This document shows positions 45,760-54,683 of a stretch of DNA of 64,000 bases, one piece after another. Positions within the stretch are counted from its first letter, which is position 1. Each line of letters opens with the position of its first letter. This DNA comes from Brachyspira sp. (GTDB taxonomy: Bacteria > Spirochaetota > Brachyspiria > Brachyspirales > Brachyspiraceae). The position numbers and the translations under genes are program-made. The notes beneath the pieces were generated by a model. The model made no database searches. It was not told the DNA's origin and saw only the letters and a list, made by a program, of their open reading frames with translations. The stretch lies in NCBI RefSeq assembly GCF_029258575.1, contig NZ_JARHYI010000143.1:1-64000 (forward strand), read 5' to 3'.

Positions 45760-46434
45760 ATGAAAATAATTTTTTCACGATTTTTAATAGGAAGCTTTGT
45801 AATATTGATAGGAGCTTATATATTACTGCAATATGTTTTTCATATATATATTCCTGCTTTAGCATATACGCCTGTATTTACTATAATAGTTGCACTTTTA
45901 ATAATGGCTTGGGGAATTTCTATGGTCGTAGGAACTGGATTTTATGCCTCAAAAACATTACTTGGAATATTAGTAATAGGAACAGGAATATATATACTTA
46001 TAAGATATTGCTTTAATGTTAATATGCCTTTTATATTGTATACGCCTATATTTAGAATGATTATAGGTATGATAATAATATTTTTGGGGGTTTACATATT
46101 ATTTGGAATGCATTATGTAAGAGAAAGCATACCTAAAAACAAAAAAACAAAATATAATGTATATTTCAAAACTAATAATATAGATTTATCCAATTTAGAA
46201 ATAGATAGAAATAGAACTATAGATATCAATAGCGTTTTTTCTGATACTGTAATTTTTATAAGCGATAAAGTGCAGGTGCATATAAAAGCTGCAAGTGCTT
46301 TCGGAAGTGTTTCGCTGCCTACTGGAGATAGTGTGAGTTTTGGGGAAACTAATTTTGTTATTGGAAGTTCTGAAAATATACTTTATTTAAATGTAAGTGC
46401 GGCTTTTGCCCAAATCAGAGTTTTATACAAATAA
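45760..46434 (+). CDS. LiaF-like membrane protein
   Basis: A 224-aa protein. The first 125 residues hold four hydrophobic helices in two similar pairs (ILIGAYILLQYVFHIYIPAL and ILVIGTGIYILIRYCFNV), each followed by a YTP(V/I)F motif, indicating an internal duplication. The C-terminal 80 residues are a beta-rich cytosolic or external domain (DINSVFSDTVIFISDKVQV, then AAFAQIRVLYK) resembling the C-terminal domain of LiaF and related cell-envelope-stress proteins. The function here is unknown and no liaRS-type genes are adjacent. rsmD follows after 19 nt. Confidence 0.7.
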   Translation: MKIIFSRFLIGSFVILIGAYILLQYVFHIYIPALAYTPVFTIIVALLIMAWGISMVVGTGFYASKTLLGILVIGTGIYILIRYCFNVNMPFILYTPIFRMIIGMIIIFLGVYILFGMHYVRESIPKNKKTKYNVYFKTNNIDLSNLEIDRNRTIDINSVFSDTVIFISDKVQVHIKAASAFGSVSLPTGDSVSFGETNFVIGSSENILYLNVSAAFAQIRVLYK

Positions 46435-46453
46435 TAATATTCGGTAATAATTT

Positions 46454-47035
46454 ATGTACATTATATCTGGAAATAAAAAAGGAAGAAAAATAATAACTCC
46501 TAAAAGGGATTTTAGACCTACTCAAAGTAAGGTAAGAGAGGCTTTTTTTAATATAGTAGATGCAAAAGATAAAGTATTTTTGGATTTATGTTCTGGAAGC
46601 GGTGCTATGGGTTTTGAGGCTCTAAGTAGAAATGCCAAACATGTTACTATGATAGAAATAGATAAAGATGCTGTAAAAACTATATTTTTAAATGCCAAAA
46701 ATATATTTGAAAATGATGATACATTATACAAAATAAAAAGAATATCAGCTTTTGATTATGTTAAAAAAACTAATGATAAATTCGATATAATATATTTGGA
46801 TCCTCCTTATCATTCTAAAATATATTTAGATACAATAAACTCTATAGTAAGTAAAAATATATTAAATGAAAACGGAATTTTAACTGCAGAATTTGGACTT
46901 GATTATTATAAAAAATTTTTAGAAAATGAGAACTTCAATGATATTATATGCGGTATTATGAAATATGATGTAAAAATATACGGAGAAAGTGTATTAGTAA
47001 TATTTCAATATATAAATAAAGGAGATACCGAATAA
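46454..47035 (+). CDS. rsmD: 16S rRNA (guanine-N2-)-methyltransferase RsmD
   Basis: RsmD methylates G966 of 16S rRNA using SAM. 193 aa, with MYIISGNKKGRKIITP, RPTQSKVREAFFNIV, the SAM-binding FLDLCSGSGAMGFEALSR and the catalytic DPPY motif (IIYLDPPYHS). Normal length. It follows the LiaF-like gene by 19 nt. A short GGAGAT/ATCTCC hairpin overlaps the stop codon. Confidence 0.95.
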   Translation: MYIISGNKKGRKIITPKRDFRPTQSKVREAFFNIVDAKDKVFLDLCSGSGAMGFEALSRNAKHVTMIEIDKDAVKTIFLNAKNIFENDDTLYKIKRISAFDYVKKTNDKFDIIYLDPPYHSKIYLDTINSIVSKNILNENGILTAEFGLDYYKKFLENENFNDIICGIMKYDVKIYGESVLVIFQYINKGDTE

Positions 47036-47074
47036 TTCAGCATCTCCATAAAACTCTATTTATTTTTCATAAAC

Positions 47075-47188
47075 TTAAAGTTCTTGCCTTTTGAAGTAAT
47101 GATGAAGGTGTACAACCAAATCAGCATAAAGGCTTTATGTAGAAATAGCAGTTAAAGTTATTAATAAAGATAATAATTTTTTTGTCAT
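47075..47188 (-). pseudogene. possible fragment of a secreted-protein gene
   Basis: The 487-nt gap 47036-47522 has no intact gene. On the minus strand from the ATG at 47188 the frame reads MTKKLLSLLITLTAIST, a stop, then SLYADLVVHLHHYFKRQEL and a stop. The first part plus SLYA looks like a signal peptide and cleavage site broken by a nonsense codon. The rest is too short to name. The remaining gap up to apbE is A/T-rich with no further coding signal. Confidence 0.35.
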
Positions 47189-47522
47189 GGTTAATATCTT
47201 TAGTTATTATATTTTCATAAATAATCTATTGTTAATTATCTTCACAATTATAGTAGAAAATCAATTAATATTAATAAAATTTACTCTAATTTTACAATTT
47301 ATTTATAAAAAACTGTAACACTTTTTATATCTTTATGATTTTTATATATATTATAGTAATTTTTTTTACTTTAATTCGAGCTAATTAAAAAAATTATTTG
47401 TGATTTTATAGAATTTTCAAGTTATAATTAATAATAGAAAATCAATAAATAAATACAAAAAATTGGTTTTTACAATCATTTTTTATAAATGGTTTATAAA
47501 TTAATAAAATAATCTATCGGAT

Positions 47523-48536
47523 ATGATCAGCACTATGAAAAAAAAGATATACCTATCAATACCAATAATAGCTGTAGCATTAATAATAGCTATTTCATTT
47601 TACAGAAGCAGAGATAAATATATAACTTCTACTATTGTTATAAGCGATACTATACTTAATATAACAGCACAAATATCTGATAGGAATATGAAGAAATTAG
47701 TAGGAAGTATCACGAATGAAATAAACAGAATGGATAATATATTAAATCCCTATAATACCTCAAGCGAAATAGGAAGAATAAATAAAGAAAGTTTATCAGG
47801 AAAAACAGAGATAGAAATTTCTGAAGATATGGCTCATATATTTGAAACAGGAATAAAATATTCAAAATTAACTCCTTCATTTGATATAAGTATAAGACCA
47901 TTAATAGAATTATGGGGATTTGGAATAAAAGAAAATCAAACAGTACCTTCAAAAAAGGAAATAGATAATGCTTTAGCTAATATAGATTATTCGGCTGTAA
48001 GCATAATTACAAATGATGATAATAAAAAAATATTAAAATTATCAAAACCATTAACATTTGATTTTGGTTCTTATGGTAAAGGTTATATAATAGAAAAATT
48101 AAAAAATATATTTGCTGAATATAATATCAAAAACTATCTAATAGATTATGGCGGTGATACCTATGCAAATGGAGTTAATAAGAGAGGCAAGCCATGGGTA
48201 ATAGCAATAAGAAATCCTAGAAATGATGCTGACGGTTATTTGGGACTTTTAGAATCTACAAATTATACTATAGTAACAAGTGGAGATTATGAAAGATATT
48301 TTACTCAAGATGGTACTAATTATCATCATATAATAGATGCTTCTATAGGATATCCTACATACAATAGTATATCAGCAACTATAGTACATACGAATGCAGA
48401 AGAGGCAGATGCTTTATCTACAACTGCATTTTTAATGGGTACTAATTTCTTTACAAATGGGGCTTTCAAATATAAAGAGGCATATATTGTAACTACAGAA
48501 GGTGAATTATTTATAGTTACAAATGAAAATTTTTAA
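47523..48536 (+). CDS. apbE: FAD:protein FMN transferase (ApbE family)
   Basis: ApbE attaches FMN covalently to Thr/Ser of redox proteins such as Rnf/Nqr subunits, using FAD. 337 aa, with an N-terminal membrane anchor (IYLSIPIIAVALIIAISFY) instead of a lipobox. Family landmarks: MDNILNPYNTSSEIGRIN, DFGSYGKGYIIEK, YLIDYGGDTYANG, WVIAIRNP, and the Mg-binding end HHIIDASIGYP with ADALSTTAFLMG. The first ATG is used; an alternative ATG lies four codons on, and no strong ribosome-binding site separates them. It acts on the periplasmic side. No Rnf genes are in the window. Confidence 0.93.
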   Translation: MISTMKKKIYLSIPIIAVALIIAISFYRSRDKYITSTIVISDTILNITAQISDRNMKKLVGSITNEINRMDNILNPYNTSSEIGRINKESLSGKTEIEISEDMAHIFETGIKYSKLTPSFDISIRPLIELWGFGIKENQTVPSKKEIDNALANIDYSAVSIITNDDNKKILKLSKPLTFDFGSYGKGYIIEKLKNIFAEYNIKNYLIDYGGDTYANGVNKRGKPWVIAIRNPRNDADGYLGLLESTNYTIVTSGDYERYFTQDGTNYHHIIDASIGYPTYNSISATIVHTNAEEADALSTTAFLMGTNFFTNGAFKYKEAYIVTTEGELFIVTNENF

Positions 48537-48548
48537 TTGTATAAAATA

Positions 48549-48577
48549 TTGAAAAAAAGATTATATATTACTATACT
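48549..48577 (+). promoter_or_regulatory. putative promoter of the esterase gene
   Basis: TTGAAA and TATACT separated by 17 nt, 42 nt upstream of the ATG at 48620, which has GGAGG 8 nt upstream. Confidence 0.5.
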
Positions 48578-48619
48578 GCAAATATAGTTAAAAATATATT
48601 AACTTACGGAGGTTTTTAT

Positions 48620-49600
48620 ATGGCTTTTTTTGATTTGAATTTAGAAGATTTATACAAATATAAGGGAAGTACAGAAGAGCCTAAAGACTTTGATGAATTT
48701 TGGATTAATACTTTAAATGAAAATAATCATAAAACAGAAGTTCAATATAAGTTAATAGATACTCATTTGAAATTATTTGATGTATGGGATGTAACTTTCA
48801 AAGGATACGGCGAACATCCTATAAACGGCTGGTATATAGCACCGAAATATGCCAGAGAAAATAATCAAAAATTAACATGCATAATATGTTATCCAGGATA
48901 CGGTGGCGGAAGAGATTATCCTAATAAGCATTTACTTTTTCCTTCAGCTGGATATAGTGTATTTGTTATGGAAGTAAGAGGTCAAGGTGCTGAAGGAGGA
49001 AACGGAGCTACAACTGCAGATCCTGTAGGTTCAACGCCTCATGCTGACGGTTTCCTTACTATGGGAATATTAGATAAAAAAGCTTATTACTATAAAAGGG
49101 TTTTTGTAGATGCTTTTAAATCTATAGAAGCGGTAAAAGAACATTCTCTTACTGGAAAAATTGCTGTTAATGGTACAAGTCAGGGCGGAGGAATATCTCT
49201 TGCTGTACTTGCACTTGCTGAATTAAAAAAAGAAAAAATTGAGGCTGCTATGATTGATGTGCCTTTCTTATGCGATTATAAAAGGGCATGTACAATAACT
49301 GATACTTTACCTTATAATGAAATAGCTAGATTTTGTAAAACTAATAGAATGCATGAAAAAACTGCTTTTGAAACTTTATCATATTTTGACGGAGCATTAT
49401 TTGCAAAAAGAGCTAAAGTAAAAGCATTATTTTCGGTAGGGCTAATGGATATTTTATGCCCGCCTTCTACAGTATTTGCTGCTTATAATAATTATGCTGG
49501 CGAAAAAGCTATTGAAGTTTATACTTTTAATGGACATGAGGGTGGTGATAATGAGCAGAGTGATAAAAAATTGAGTTTTTTAAACTCATTAAATATATAA
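48620..49600 (+). CDS. acetyl xylan esterase / cephalosporin deacetylase family (CE7)
   Basis: A 326-aa cytosolic alpha/beta hydrolase that removes acetyl groups from sugars; no signal peptide. The CE7 N-terminus is present (AFFDLNLEDLYKYKG ... KDFDEFW). The catalytic triad is Ser187 in GTSQGGG, Asp277 in GLMDILCPPST and His306 in NGHEGG. The RGQG segment (VRGQGAEGG) is the CE7 signature. It probably deacetylates imported acetylated oligosaccharides. Standing alone, with its own promoter and a long inverted repeat after it. Confidence 0.92.
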   Translation: MAFFDLNLEDLYKYKGSTEEPKDFDEFWINTLNENNHKTEVQYKLIDTHLKLFDVWDVTFKGYGEHPINGWYIAPKYARENNQKLTCIICYPGYGGGRDYPNKHLLFPSAGYSVFVMEVRGQGAEGGNGATTADPVGSTPHADGFLTMGILDKKAYYYKRVFVDAFKSIEAVKEHSLTGKIAVNGTSQGGGISLAVLALAELKKEKIEAAMIDVPFLCDYKRACTITDTLPYNEIARFCKTNRMHEKTAFETLSYFDGALFAKRAKVKALFSVGLMDILCPPSTVFAAYNNYAGEKAIEVYTFNGHEGGDNEQSDKKLSFLNSLNI

Positions 49601-49668
49601 TGCAATAATCCCTATGATTTATATTTTTTATATAACTTAATTATAAATATAGGTTGATAATTATTGCA
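49601..49668. repeat. long imperfect inverted repeat after the esterase gene
   Basis: TGCAATAAT (49601) and ATTATTGCA (49660) are exact inverted ends; inside, CCTATGATTTATA mirrors TATAAATATAGG with one gap. The 68-nt element could fold into one hairpin. It may end the esterase transcript or be a small repeat; no T-run follows. Confidence 0.5.
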
Positions 49669-49721
49669 TATATGTTATTATAGTACAAGAGAGTATCTAA
49701 TAATAGATTAATGGATATGGT

Positions 49722-51185
49722 ATGAAGATTATATCTGGCAGGTTCTTATCTAAAACGGAATTAAAAAATAGAATATTAAGAGATGTAGTTATATCAATTT
49801 TGTTCTTATCTATAATTATTTTAATTTATATGCAAATTAGAAGTCCTATACCTATAAAATTTATATTTAAATCGCTTTTTCAGGATGTAAAAACTTCTGT
49901 TGTAGAAGAATATTCAAAAATATTCTACCCTACTTACTATTTTTCTATGCAAATGACGCCTATATTTGATATAGTAAATCAGGCTCCAGAAGCATATAAA
50001 ATTTTAATAACAAACTTTTTCCCAAAACATCAATTTATAGAAAAAGCAGCTATGCAGGTAGGAAATAATTATATGTCTATAACCAAAGAAGAAAATGGTT
50101 ATAAGGTTGTGGGGCGAATTGTAACGACTAATACAGAAGGTCAATATTCTTCAGTACCTTTTGAACAGCTCAGTATAGATTCTTTCTATATAAAAGATGG
50201 AAAACCATATATACATCTTATATACATAGCAAATGAAAATATAGCTTTTGAATATATTTCACAATTTAATGTAAATTTTAATGATATTGAATTAAAAAAT
50301 ATTGATAATATATATGCATATTTAGTAACAGGAAATAGTAAAATAACTTTTCCAATATCATATTCTTTTTCAAATAATAATGCACAAAATTTAGATTATG
50401 TAACTATAGCAAATATTATGACAGAAGAGTTCAAAGGAACAAATGAAGATATGATAAAAGTATTCTATAAAGACAGCAATTATTGGGGATATAAAGGCTC
50501 TTTTTCAGTTGCTGATAATAATATACAAATAGGCATTATCATACCAGAAAAAGCACTTATCAGTAAAATACAAATACCTATAATACTATTTTTGATTATA
50601 TTCGTAATAGTAACTATAGTGATAATAGTTATGCTTGCTATACATTATATAAGAATGATTGAAGATTTGAAAAGAAATCATATGAATATAAAAAAGCTCA
50701 TAGAAGAGGGCGAAAATACGAATGTAGAGTTCAAATCCACACTTCGTTATGATGCAAATACTGAAAAGATAAATAAGGCATTGGAAGAAGTAATTATGAA
50801 ATCCATTGCCGCTTTCAGTAATACAGAAGGAGGAAGGCTTTTTATAGGTATTGCCAATGATGGGCAGATATTGGGACTTGAACATGATTATTCTACATTA
50901 AAACAGCCTAATAGAGATTTCTTTGAATTACATTTAAGGACATTAATAGAAACATATTATGGCAATGCATTTTCTGCTGAAGGCATCAGAATAGATTTTG
51001 TTACAGAAGATGAAAAAGATATTTGTATAGTATATATAAGCAGAGGAAGAGAGCCTGTATATACTAAAATAACAAATAAGCAGGGAGCCAAAGAAGAAAA
51101 ATTCTATATCAGAGTGGGAAATTCTTCAAGAGAAATAGCCAATGCAAGTGAAATAATAGCATATGTAAAAAAACATTTTAAGTAA
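49722..51185 (+). CDS. membrane protein with Schlafen/AlbA_2-type cytosolic domain
   Basis: A 487-aa protein. Two membrane helices (about 20-42 and 285-312) enclose an extracytoplasmic region of about 240 residues of sensor-like size and beta/alpha mix. After the second helix a short coil leads to a C-terminal domain (about 325-487) with NTNVEFKSTLR, IAAFSNTEGGRLFIGIANDG and FYIRVGNSSREIANASEI, the AlbA_2/Schlafen AAA-4 divergent domain. That domain normally sits at the N-terminus of cytosolic regulators. This architecture resembles a sensor with a nucleic-acid- or nucleotide-binding output, but no function is established. Confidence 0.8.
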   Translation: MKIISGRFLSKTELKNRILRDVVISILFLSIIILIYMQIRSPIPIKFIFKSLFQDVKTSVVEEYSKIFYPTYYFSMQMTPIFDIVNQAPEAYKILITNFFPKHQFIEKAAMQVGNNYMSITKEENGYKVVGRIVTTNTEGQYSSVPFEQLSIDSFYIKDGKPYIHLIYIANENIAFEYISQFNVNFNDIELKNIDNIYAYLVTGNSKITFPISYSFSNNNAQNLDYVTIANIMTEEFKGTNEDMIKVFYKDSNYWGYKGSFSVADNNIQIGIIIPEKALISKIQIPIILFLIIFVIVTIVIIVMLAIHYIRMIEDLKRNHMNIKKLIEEGENTNVEFKSTLRYDANTEKINKALEEVIMKSIAAFSNTEGGRLFIGIANDGQILGLEHDYSTLKQPNRDFFELHLRTLIETYYGNAFSAEGIRIDFVTEDEKDICIVYISRGREPVYTKITNKQGAKEEKFYIRVGNSSREIANASEIIAYVKKHFK

Positions 51186-51255
51186 ATGAAATATTTCAAT
51201 ATGTATGATAGATAAAAAATATTTCAAATAAAATAAAATGTTTTATAATTCTAAC

Positions 51256-51284
51256 TTGACTATTTATAATTAAAACTATATAAT
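51256..51284 (+). promoter_or_regulatory. trxB promoter
   Basis: TTGACT and TATAAT with a 17-nt spacer, ending 31 nt before the trxB ATG. It is a near-consensus sigma70 promoter. Confidence 0.65.
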
Positions 51285-51315
51285 AATTATTATTAATAAT
51301 CAAAGGAGTGTGTAA

Positions 51316-52248
51316 ATGTCTGTATATGATAGCATTATAATAGGCGGAGGTCCTGCTGGACTTTCAGCTATGCTCTATTTGGGAAGAGCGTTAACTAATT
51401 CTCTTCTAATAGAAAAAAAAGGAATAGGCGGTCAAATGATGAGTACTGATACCGTTGAAAATTATTTGGGTTTCCCTGAAGAGATGAGTTCTTTTGAACT
51501 TGTATCAAGAATGCAACAGCATGCTGAAAAATTTTCTAAAAATGAAATAGTTTATGATGAGGTTGTTAAAGTAGAAAATATTAAAGATGAAGTAAAGAAA
51601 ATTACTACTGCTGATGGCAAAACTTATGAAACAAAAACAATAATACTTGCTATGGGCGGTTTTTCCAAAAAATTAGGTGCTAATGGAGAAGAAAATTTTT
51701 CTGGAAAAGGTGTTTCTTACTGTGCTACTTGTGATGGTGCTTTCTATAGAAACAAAACTGTTGCTGTAGTAGGAGGCGGAAACAGTGCTTTTGATGAATC
51801 TTATTTTCTTACTAGATTTGTAAATAAAATATATTTGGTACATAGAAGAAAAGAATTCAGAGCTGAACCTATCAATGTTAAGCATTTAACTGATACTGGA
51901 AAAGTGGAATATGTACTTGATTCTGTAATAGATGAAATTTGCGGAGATGGCAAAGTTAATAGCATAAAAATTAAAAATGTATTAGACGGTTCTGTGCATG
52001 ATCAGCCTGTAGACGGAGTATTTGTATTCGTAGGTCAGGAGCCTGCTACACATTTCTTAAAAGACACTGGATTGGAATTAAAACCTACAGGACATATAGT
52101 TACAAATATGTCTACAATGGAAACTAATATTGAAGGTGTATTTGCCTGCGGAGATTCTATATTTAAACCTGTTCGTCAAGTTGCTAATGCTGTTGGAGAA
52201 GGTGCAGTAGCTGCTATGAGCGTAACTCATTATTTAAATAAAGCTTAA
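51316..52248 (+). CDS. trxB: thioredoxin reductase
   Basis: TrxB reduces thioredoxin with NADPH through FAD and a redox disulfide. 310 aa. FAD-binding IIGGGPAGLSA at the N-terminus, the redox pair Cys136/Cys139 in SYCATCDG, the NADPH-binding VVGGGNSAFDE and VHRRKEFRAEP, and C-terminal GVFACGDS. GGAG lies 8 nt upstream. The gene has its own promoter and terminator, so it is monocistronic. It fits thiol-based oxidative-stress defence. Confidence 0.96.
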   Translation: MSVYDSIIIGGGPAGLSAMLYLGRALTNSLLIEKKGIGGQMMSTDTVENYLGFPEEMSSFELVSRMQQHAEKFSKNEIVYDEVVKVENIKDEVKKITTADGKTYETKTIILAMGGFSKKLGANGEENFSGKGVSYCATCDGAFYRNKTVAVVGGGNSAFDESYFLTRFVNKIYLVHRRKEFRAEPINVKHLTDTGKVEYVLDSVIDEICGDGKVNSIKIKNVLDGSVHDQPVDGVFVFVGQEPATHFLKDTGLELKPTGHIVTNMSTMETNIEGVFACGDSIFKPVRQVANAVGEGAVAAMSVTHYLNKA

Positions 52249-52261
52249 TTTAATAAAATAA

Positions 52262-52299
52262 AAAGAGTTTAGCTTTAGATAGTTAAACTCTTTTTTGTT
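52262..52299 (+). terminator. trxB intrinsic terminator
   Basis: AAAGAGTTTA and its inverted copy enclose a short loop, then a T-run (CTCTTTTTTG). It begins 14 nt after the trxB stop. The rest of the gap to 52455 holds no gene. Confidence 0.8.
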
Positions 52300-52455
52300 T
52301 AAAATACATACATATTTCATAAACTTTCTACAACTTATTAAATCTAATAAAATAATAATATAGAACTACTCAAATAAAAAATCTTTTTAAACTTATAGTA
52401 AAGATATAAATACTAATATCATATTTAAAATAAATTATATTTTTTATTATATCTA

Positions 52456-52484
52456 TTGACAAAAATCTAATTTGGTATTATAGT
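52456..52484 (+). promoter_or_regulatory. rrf2-hcp promoter
   Basis: A consensus TTGACA (52456) and TATAGT (52479) with a 17-nt spacer. The -10 box is embedded in the palindrome listed next. Confidence 0.7.
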
Positions 52485-52502
52485 ACCAATATACTAAATT
52501 AG
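52467..52502. promoter_or_regulatory. palindromic operator over the rrf2-hcp promoter
   Basis: Nested inverted repeats: TTGGTA (52472) with TACCAA (52484) over 6 nt, and CTAATTT (52467) with AAATTAG (52496). The element covers the -10 box, the start site and reaches the ribosome-binding site. A dimeric Rrf2 protein bound here would block its own operon. Confidence 0.6.
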
Positions 52503-52510
52503 GAAAAAAA

Positions 52511-52945
52511 ATGATACAAATATCAGAAGCTTCAGCTATAGCATTGCACTCTATGATTTATATATCAATAAAAGAATTTGCATCACTAAAAGATATAGCA
52601 GAAAGATTTGATGTATCATCTAATCATTTATCAAAAGTACTTCAAGCACTAGTAAAAGCAGGATATCTTACTTCTTCAAAAGGACCTGCTGGTGGATTTA
52701 AAATATCTGAAGGTATGGATAATACTTCTTTTTTAGAAATATATGAAGCAATAGAAGGTAAAAATTGGCAGCGAAGTTGTTTATTTCATTCTAAAGCTGA
52801 TAAATACTGCTCTGACTGTATAATGGGAGATTTAGTTAATGATATAAATAGAAAATTCAAAAACTATATGGAAAGCCATACAATCAAAGATCATTATCTA
52901 TTAGATAAAGATTTCAAAATAAATAAAACAGATGATAAAAAATAA
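52511..52945 (+). CDS. Rrf2-family transcriptional regulator (NsrR/IscR-like)
   Basis: A 144-aa Rrf2 regulator. The winged helix includes [29 protein letters not shown] and the wing GPAGGF. Three Cys (90, 100, 103) sit in the cluster loop; Rrf2 proteins bind an Fe-S cluster through three Cys here, though the usual spacing is wider (C-x5-9-C-x5-C), and the C-x2-C end differs from IscR and NsrR. Because it is transcribed directly with hcp, it probably senses NO or redox state and represses the operon through the palindrome. The effector is inferred, not shown. Confidence 0.88.
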   Translation: MIQISEASAIALHSMIYISIKEFASLKDIAERFDVSSNHLSKVLQALVKAGYLTSSKGPAGGFKISEGMDNTSFLEIYEAIEGKNWQRSCLFHSKADKYCSDCIMGDLVNDINRKFKNYMESHTIKDHYLLDKDFKINKTDDKK

Positions 52946-52967
52946 AAACAAACTAATGGAGGCTCAA

Positions 52968-54617
52968 ATGGATAATAAAATGTTTTGTTATCAATGTCAG
53001 GAAACGATGAATAATACAGGATGCTCTGTATCGGGTGTATGCGGTAAAAAACCAGAATTAGCATATTTAGAAGATTTGCTTGTTCATGTTACAAAAGGAC
53101 TTTCAAATATCACTACAGCTATAAGAAAGGAAGGTGGGAAAATAGATAAAAAAGTAAATAATGATATAACATTCAATTTATTTACTACAATAACAAATGC
53201 CAATTTTGATAAGGAAGTTTTTTATAAAAGAATAGAATATACTTCAAAATTATCTAATGAATTAGCAAGTAAAGTAAAAGATAAATCATTAATATTTGAA
53301 GAATCTTTGTGGACTGCCAAAAGCAAAGAGGATATGGATGCTAAATCAAAAACTGTTGGAATATTGGAAGAGAAAGATAAGGATATAAGAAGTTTAAAAG
53401 AAACAGTTATATATGGAGTTAAGGGATTAAGTGCATATATAAGACATGCCAATATGCTGGATTATGAAAATGAAGAGGTTGATGCTTTTATACAGAGAGC
53501 TTTGAATGAAACATTAAGAAATGATATAAATGCTGATGAACTTTTAAATTTAATATTAGAAACAGGAAAAAATGGCGTTGATGGAATGGCTTTACTTGAT
53601 AAGGCTAATACTTCTACTTATGGAAATCCAGAAATTACAAAAGTGAATATTGGAGTAGGTACAAATCCAGGTATATTAGTATCAGGACATGATTTAAAAG
53701 ATATAGAGATATTATTAAAACAAACTGAAGGTACAGGAGTGGATATTTATACTCATTCAGAAATGCTACCTGCTCATTATTATCCAGAATTAAAAAAATA
53801 TAAACATTTCATAGGAAATTATGGTGGTGCTTGGTGGGAGCAAAGAAAAGATTTTGAAAGCTTTAATGGTCCTATACTTATGACAACTAACTGTATAGTA
53901 ACACCTCTTGAAAGCTATAAAAACAGAGTATATACAACAGGAGCTGCTGGTTTTGAAGGCTTGAAACATATAGAAAGTCATACAGATAAAGAAAGCGATA
54001 AAGATTTTACTCCTATAATAGAACATGCCAAAAAATGTAAAGCTCCTAAAGAAATAGAAAGTGGATTTATAGTGGGAGGTTTTGCTCATAATCAAGTATT
54101 ATCACTTAAAGAAAAAATAGCAGAAGCTGTAAAATCAGGAGCAATAAAAAGATTTATCGTTATGGGCGGATGTGATGGAAGACATAAAGAGAGAAAATAT
54201 TATACTGAATTTGCTGAAAAACTTCCTAAAGATACTGTTATATTAACTGCAGGATGTGCTAAATACAGATATAATAAATTGGATTTAGGAGATATCAATG
54301 GAATACCTAGAGTATTGGATGCTGGACAATGCAATGATTCTTATTCATTAGCTGTTATTGCTTTGGGACTTAAAGATTTATTTGGATTAGATGATATTAA
54401 TGATTTACCTATAGTTTATAATATAGCTTGGTATGAACAGAAGGCAGTTATAGTTTTACTTTCACTTTTATATTTGGGAGTAAAAAATATTCATCTAGGA
54501 CCTACAATTCCCGGATTTTTATCTGCTAATGTAGTTAATATATTAGTTTCAAAATTTGGTATTTCTGGAATAACTAACGCTGATGATGATTTAAAGAAAT
54601 TTAATTTAATTGCATAA
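52968..54617 (+). CDS. hcp: hybrid-cluster protein / hydroxylamine reductase Hcp
   Basis: Hcp reduces NO or hydroxylamine at a hybrid Fe-S-O cluster. The ATG at 52968 ([13 protein letters not shown]) has GGAGG 5 nt upstream; the track's 52932 start is 12 codons longer, overlaps rrf2 and is unsupported. 549 aa. The N-terminal cluster Cys are 7, 10, 19 and 25 (C-x2-C-x8-C-x5-C), the four-iron type. The hybrid-cluster ligands lie in [23 protein letters not shown] and [10 protein letters not shown]. It is operonic with an Rrf2 regulator. Cytosolic; nitrosative-stress defence. Confidence 0.95.
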   Translation: MDNKMFCYQCQETMNNTGCSVSGVCGKKPELAYLEDLLVHVTKGLSNITTAIRKEGGKIDKKVNNDITFNLFTTITNANFDKEVFYKRIEYTSKLSNELASKVKDKSLIFEESLWTAKSKEDMDAKSKTVGILEEKDKDIRSLKETVIYGVKGLSAYIRHANMLDYENEEVDAFIQRALNETLRNDINADELLNLILETGKNGVDGMALLDKANTSTYGNPEITKVNIGVGTNPGILVSGHDLKDIEILLKQTEGTGVDIYTHSEMLPAHYYPELKKYKHFIGNYGGAWWEQRKDFESFNGPILMTTNCIVTPLESYKNRVYTTGAAGFEGLKHIESHTDKESDKDFTPIIEHAKKCKAPKEIESGFIVGGFAHNQVLSLKEKIAEAVKSGAIKRFIVMGGCDGRHKERKYYTEFAEKLPKDTVILTAGCAKYRYNKLDLGDINGIPRVLDAGQCNDSYSLAVIALGLKDLFGLDDINDLPIVYNIAWYEQKAVIVLLSLLYLGVKNIHLGPTIPGFLSANVVNILVSKFGISGITNADDDLKKFNLIA

Positions 54618-54631
54618 TATATATAAATTAA

Positions 54632-54675
54632 AATAGCAGAGTTTAGCTTTAAAGTTATACTCTGTTATTTTTTAT
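54632..54675 (+). terminator. terminator between hcp and the nuclease gene
   Basis: AATAGCAGAGTTTA pairs with TATACTCTGTTATT (two imperfect positions), followed on the plus strand by TTTTTTATAA. The two genes converge here (the nuclease stop is at 54684), and the A/T flanks allow it to work for both. Confidence 0.7.
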
Positions 54676-54683
54676 AATACTTA

